64,000 nt of DNA from Marinobacterium profundum (GTDB lineage Bacteria > Pseudomonadota > Gammaproteobacteria > Pseudomonadales > Balneatricaceae), in the NCBI RefSeq assembly GCF_001528745.1, contig NZ_BCNS01000018.1:1-64000 (forward strand), read 5' to 3'. The position numbers and the translations under genes are program-made. Shown here in pieces: positions 63,948 through 64,000 of the stretch; position 1 is the first letter of the stretch, and each line of letters begins with the position of its first letter. The notes beneath the pieces were generated by a model, which was not told the origin of the DNA, searched no databases, and saw only the letters and a list, made by a program, of their open reading frames with translations.

Positions 63948-64000
63948 TTAGCTGCCCAGTCCCAGTTTCTTCATGAGGTCTTTGAAAAATACATCATCCC
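63948..64000 (-). CDS. tctC: Tripartite tricarboxylate transporter TctC receptor, C-terminal end (partial)
   Basis: Only the last 16 codons are inside the window (ending FFKDLMKKLGLGS). The position ahead of tctB and tctA and this type of C-terminus (LMKKLGL) agree with a Bug/TctC periplasmic binding protein. The remaining gene is outside. Confidence 0.6.
   Translation of the reverse strand, partial: DDVFFKDLMKKLGLGS

Overview
The window looks like the chromosome of a marine, heterotrophic gammaproteobacterium, most likely Oceanospirillales (Marinobacterium-like). This is inferred from the gene set: the nrdR-ribD-ribE-ribBX-ribH-nusB-thiL-pgpA block, sodium-type PomA/PomB flagellar stators, PA2778/PA2779-type proteins, a glucosylglycerate osmolyte operon and an alginate-type uronate locus. 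No rRNA, tRNA, CRISPR, prophage or intact insertion sequence was seen.

Layout. 1-9.2 kb: an AraC regulator, hemE, beta-carbonic anhydrase, O-acetylhomoserine sulfhydrylase, radA, ettA and glyA. 9.4-15.4 kb: nrdR and the riboflavin cluster, followed by nusB, thiL and pgpA. The fused ribB gene carries a GTP-cyclohydrolase-II-like domain without its zinc cysteines, and an intact stand-alone ribA lies at 18.5 kb. 15.4-24.5 kb: a SEC-C protein, a small PepSY-like protein with a two-component system, ribA, the xseB-ispA-dxs operon, pomAB and cytochrome c5. 24.7-30.3 kb: a PA2779/PA2778/small-protein operon, a DMT transporter, a LysR/CynX-type divergent pair, and a small heat-shock gene with a sigma-32-like promoter and a ROSE-like RNA thermometer. 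30.4-34.2 kb: a gpgP-gpgS-GH13_18 operon that encodes both synthesis and phosphorolysis of glucosylglycerate.

34.6-54.4 kb is the most distinctive region, an oligoalginate catabolic locus. It has a FadR-type regulator, an A1-R-like DEH reductase, a KDG kinase, two PL17-like oligoalginate lyases without signal peptides, KdgF, a sodium/solute symporter, an amidohydrolase, a ManD-type dehydratase, a second SDR, and a complete ABC importer whose binding protein closely resembles Sphingomonas AlgQ. A MATE exporter follows. Copies of an 11-bp palindrome close to TTGTCATACAA precede six of the transcription units and suggest one regulon. The inferred flow is: oligo-uronide enters through AlgSM1M2Q or the symporter, cytosolic lyases release unsaturated monomer, KdgF opens it to DEH, the SDR reduces DEH to KDG, and KdgK makes KDPG. 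An endolytic alginate lyase and the KDPG aldolase are not in the window.

54.8-61.6 kb is a histidine-utilisation cluster: hutC divergent from a yjiH-type transporter gene, then hutI-hutG-hutU. It has four TGTATATACA-type operators and no hutH. 61.7-64 kb is a tripartite tricarboxylate transporter operon (tctA, tctB and the last codons of tctC). A short dispersed element with AGCAGCCTGTCGG termini occurs as one 165-bp copy, one 53-bp inverted deletion derivative and one partial copy at the left edge.
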